Source: Symbiopectobacterium purcellii_A
Lineage (GTDB): Bacteria > Pseudomonadota > Gammaproteobacteria > Enterobacterales > Enterobacteriaceae
Reading direction: 5' to 3'
Length of the DNA stretch: 64,000 nucleotides
NCBI RefSeq assembly: GCF_052050035.1
Contig: NZ_CP189884.1
Coordinates: 39,856-103,855 of the forward strand
Position 1 is the first letter of the stretch, and the number at the start of each line of letters is the position of its first letter. This document shows positions 63,245 through 64,000 of the stretch, one piece after another. The translations under genes were made by a program, and so were the position numbers. A model generated the notes under the pieces. That model made no database searches. It worked only from the letters and a program-made list of their open reading frames with translations, and had not been told where the DNA came from.

Positions 63245-63727
63245 ATGGGAAGCTATTCGCCAGAACGTAAAGCGGCTGTGATCGCCAGAATGTTGCCGCC
63301 GCATAGTCAGTCTATTTACCAGATATCCCGCCTGGAAGGCATTCCCGCCAATACGCTTTATGGCTGGCGGTCTCAGGCTGGAATTCCGACTCAGTCGGCA
63401 GCCAGTGAGAGTAAACTCCACCTGGAGTGGTCTCAGGATGCGCGCTTCGCCGTTATCGTTGAAACCGCGCCGCTTTCTGCTCATGCTGTGGCTGAATACT
63501 GTCGCCGTAAAGGCCTCTATCCTGAACAGATTCAGCAGTGGAAGGACGAGTTTATGCAGCCAGGTCAGCGTGCAGAAAGAGCCTTAATAAAGAAACAGCA
63601 AAAAGAAATTCAGCAGCTTAATCGTGAAATAGCCCGCAAGGACAAAGCCATCGCCGAAGCGGCGGCACTGCTCATCCTGGAAAAAAAGCTCAAGGCGTTC
63701 TTCGACGAAGAACGCGAGGTCGAATGA
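63245..63727 (+). CDS. IS3-C orfA (DNA-binding part)
   Basis: 160 residues. N-terminal helix-turn-helix MGSYSPERKAAVIARMLPPH and YQISRLEGIPANTLYGWRSQ, a second recognition domain, then a long coiled-coil region rich in Lys, Glu and Gln (QQKEIQQLNREIARKDKAIA) ending in a leucine zipper. The stop overlaps the orfB start (ATGA at 63724). Same family as the degraded copies at 17005, 18535 and 34096. Specific IS name not determined. Confidence 0.85.
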   Translation: MGSYSPERKAAVIARMLPPHSQSIYQISRLEGIPANTLYGWRSQAGIPTQSAASESKLHLEWSQDARFAVIVETAPLSAHAVAEYCRRKGLYPEQIQQWKDEFMQPGQRAERALIKKQQKEIQQLNREIARKDKAIAEAAALLILEKKLKAFFDEEREVE

Positions 63728-64000
63728 CGCGCACAGCCGACAGGTTACGGCTGATGAAGATGCTGGAGGAGGCTGCCACTGCCGGCGTCCGGCAAAGCGA
63801 TGCCTGCAGGTCTGTAGGTATTAGCGAGCGGACGTTCCAGCGCTGGCGGCTAAGTCCTGACGACCGGCGACCGACGGCATCACGGCCGATGCCGAAAAAC
63901 AGGCTCAGTGCTGAAGAGGAACAGCAGGTGCTGGCCATCTGCCATGAGCCACGATTCGCCAGTCTGTCGCCGGCGCAAATCGTACCGGCACTAGCCGATG
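63724..64000 (+). CDS. IS3-C orfB transposase, N-terminal part
   Basis: Starts MTRTADRLRLMKMLEEAATA and carries GVRQSDACRSVGISERTFQR (helix-turn-helix), then PKNRLSAEEEQQVLAICHEP RFASLSPAQI. The catalytic D-D-E domain, seen in the damaged copy at 34096-34555 (WSWDITWLKSL), lies beyond the window. Intact up to base 64000. Confidence 0.85.
   Translation, partial: MTRTADRLRLMKMLEEAATAGVRQSDACRSVGISERTFQRWRLSPDDRRPTASRPMPKNRLSAEEEQQVLAICHEPRFASLSPAQIVPALAD

Larger units (their letters stand above)
63178..64000 (+). mobile_element. IS3-C, left part of a copy running off the edge
   Basis: Left end CCCCCCATGTCAGGGTAGTT. orfA and orfB frames are intact as far as visible. The missing rest lies beyond base 64000. 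Confidence 0.88.

Overview
The window reads as part of a large, heavily rearranged plasmid, or a plasmid-derived contig, from an enterobacterium. The organism call is inference. The ferric-iron transporter sfuABC is closest in recall to Serratia marcescens, the replicon is RepFIIA-type (copB, copA RNA, tap, repA), and there is a ResD-like resolvase and an EsaI/EsaR-type quorum-sensing pair. The dense, mostly broken insertion sequences resemble recently host-restricted insect-associated Serratia or Sodalis lineages. No rRNA, tRNA or CRISPR array was seen.

Layout. 1-1053 (minus): type II secretion gspC and the start of gspD. 1054-5085: IS and MITE debris with a DNA methylase scrap and a thioredoxin-fold scrap. 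5341-7375: the RepFIIA-like replicon. 9247-12528: an Rpn-family nuclease and a RecD2-like helicase. 12598-18700: IS91, IS30, Tn3, IS5, IS630 pieces and a second Rpn gene. 18843-22601: Fur box and sfuABC. 22693-29268: IS3 copy, a broken transposition AAA ATPase and a large SNF2 helicase. 28198-31236 and 40192-43231 are arms of a 3.04-kb, nearly identical inverted duplication. It carries the SNF2 3' end and a candidate type III effector gene. The spacer between the arms holds IS91, IS3, IS30 and a ParF/ParG-type partition cassette. 43314-50936: nested IS5, ISL2, IS21, IS630, IS256 and Tn3 fragments. 51061-52411: luxI and luxR. 54497-54577: a 26-codon DinQ-like toxin gene. 55197-56232: second partition cassette. 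56289-58113: a gene broken by a MITE and an IS5. 60956-63130: ResD-like recombinase and a third partition cassette whose parA is split by a MITE. 63178-64000: an IS3-family element running off the edge.

The most informative structure is in the small elements. MITE-1 (92 bp, TA duplication, ends like the resident IS630) occurs eight times. MITE-2 (189 bp, 9-bp duplications, ends like the resident IS903-type IS5) occurs four times. MITE-3 (150 bp) has ends like an IS427-type fragment also present. MITE-4 (171 bp) has 21-bp inverted repeats and a perfect 9-bp duplication. Several junctions show recombination between these repeats. Intact functional cargo is limited to the replicon, sfuABC, luxI/luxR, two partition cassettes, resD, recD2, SNF2, two Rpn genes and the duplicated effector candidate.

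Local labels: IS30-A and IS30-B are two related IS30-family elements of about 1,103 bp; IS3-A, IS3-B and IS3-C are three distinct IS3-family elements. Family calls come from remembered motifs, not database searches.
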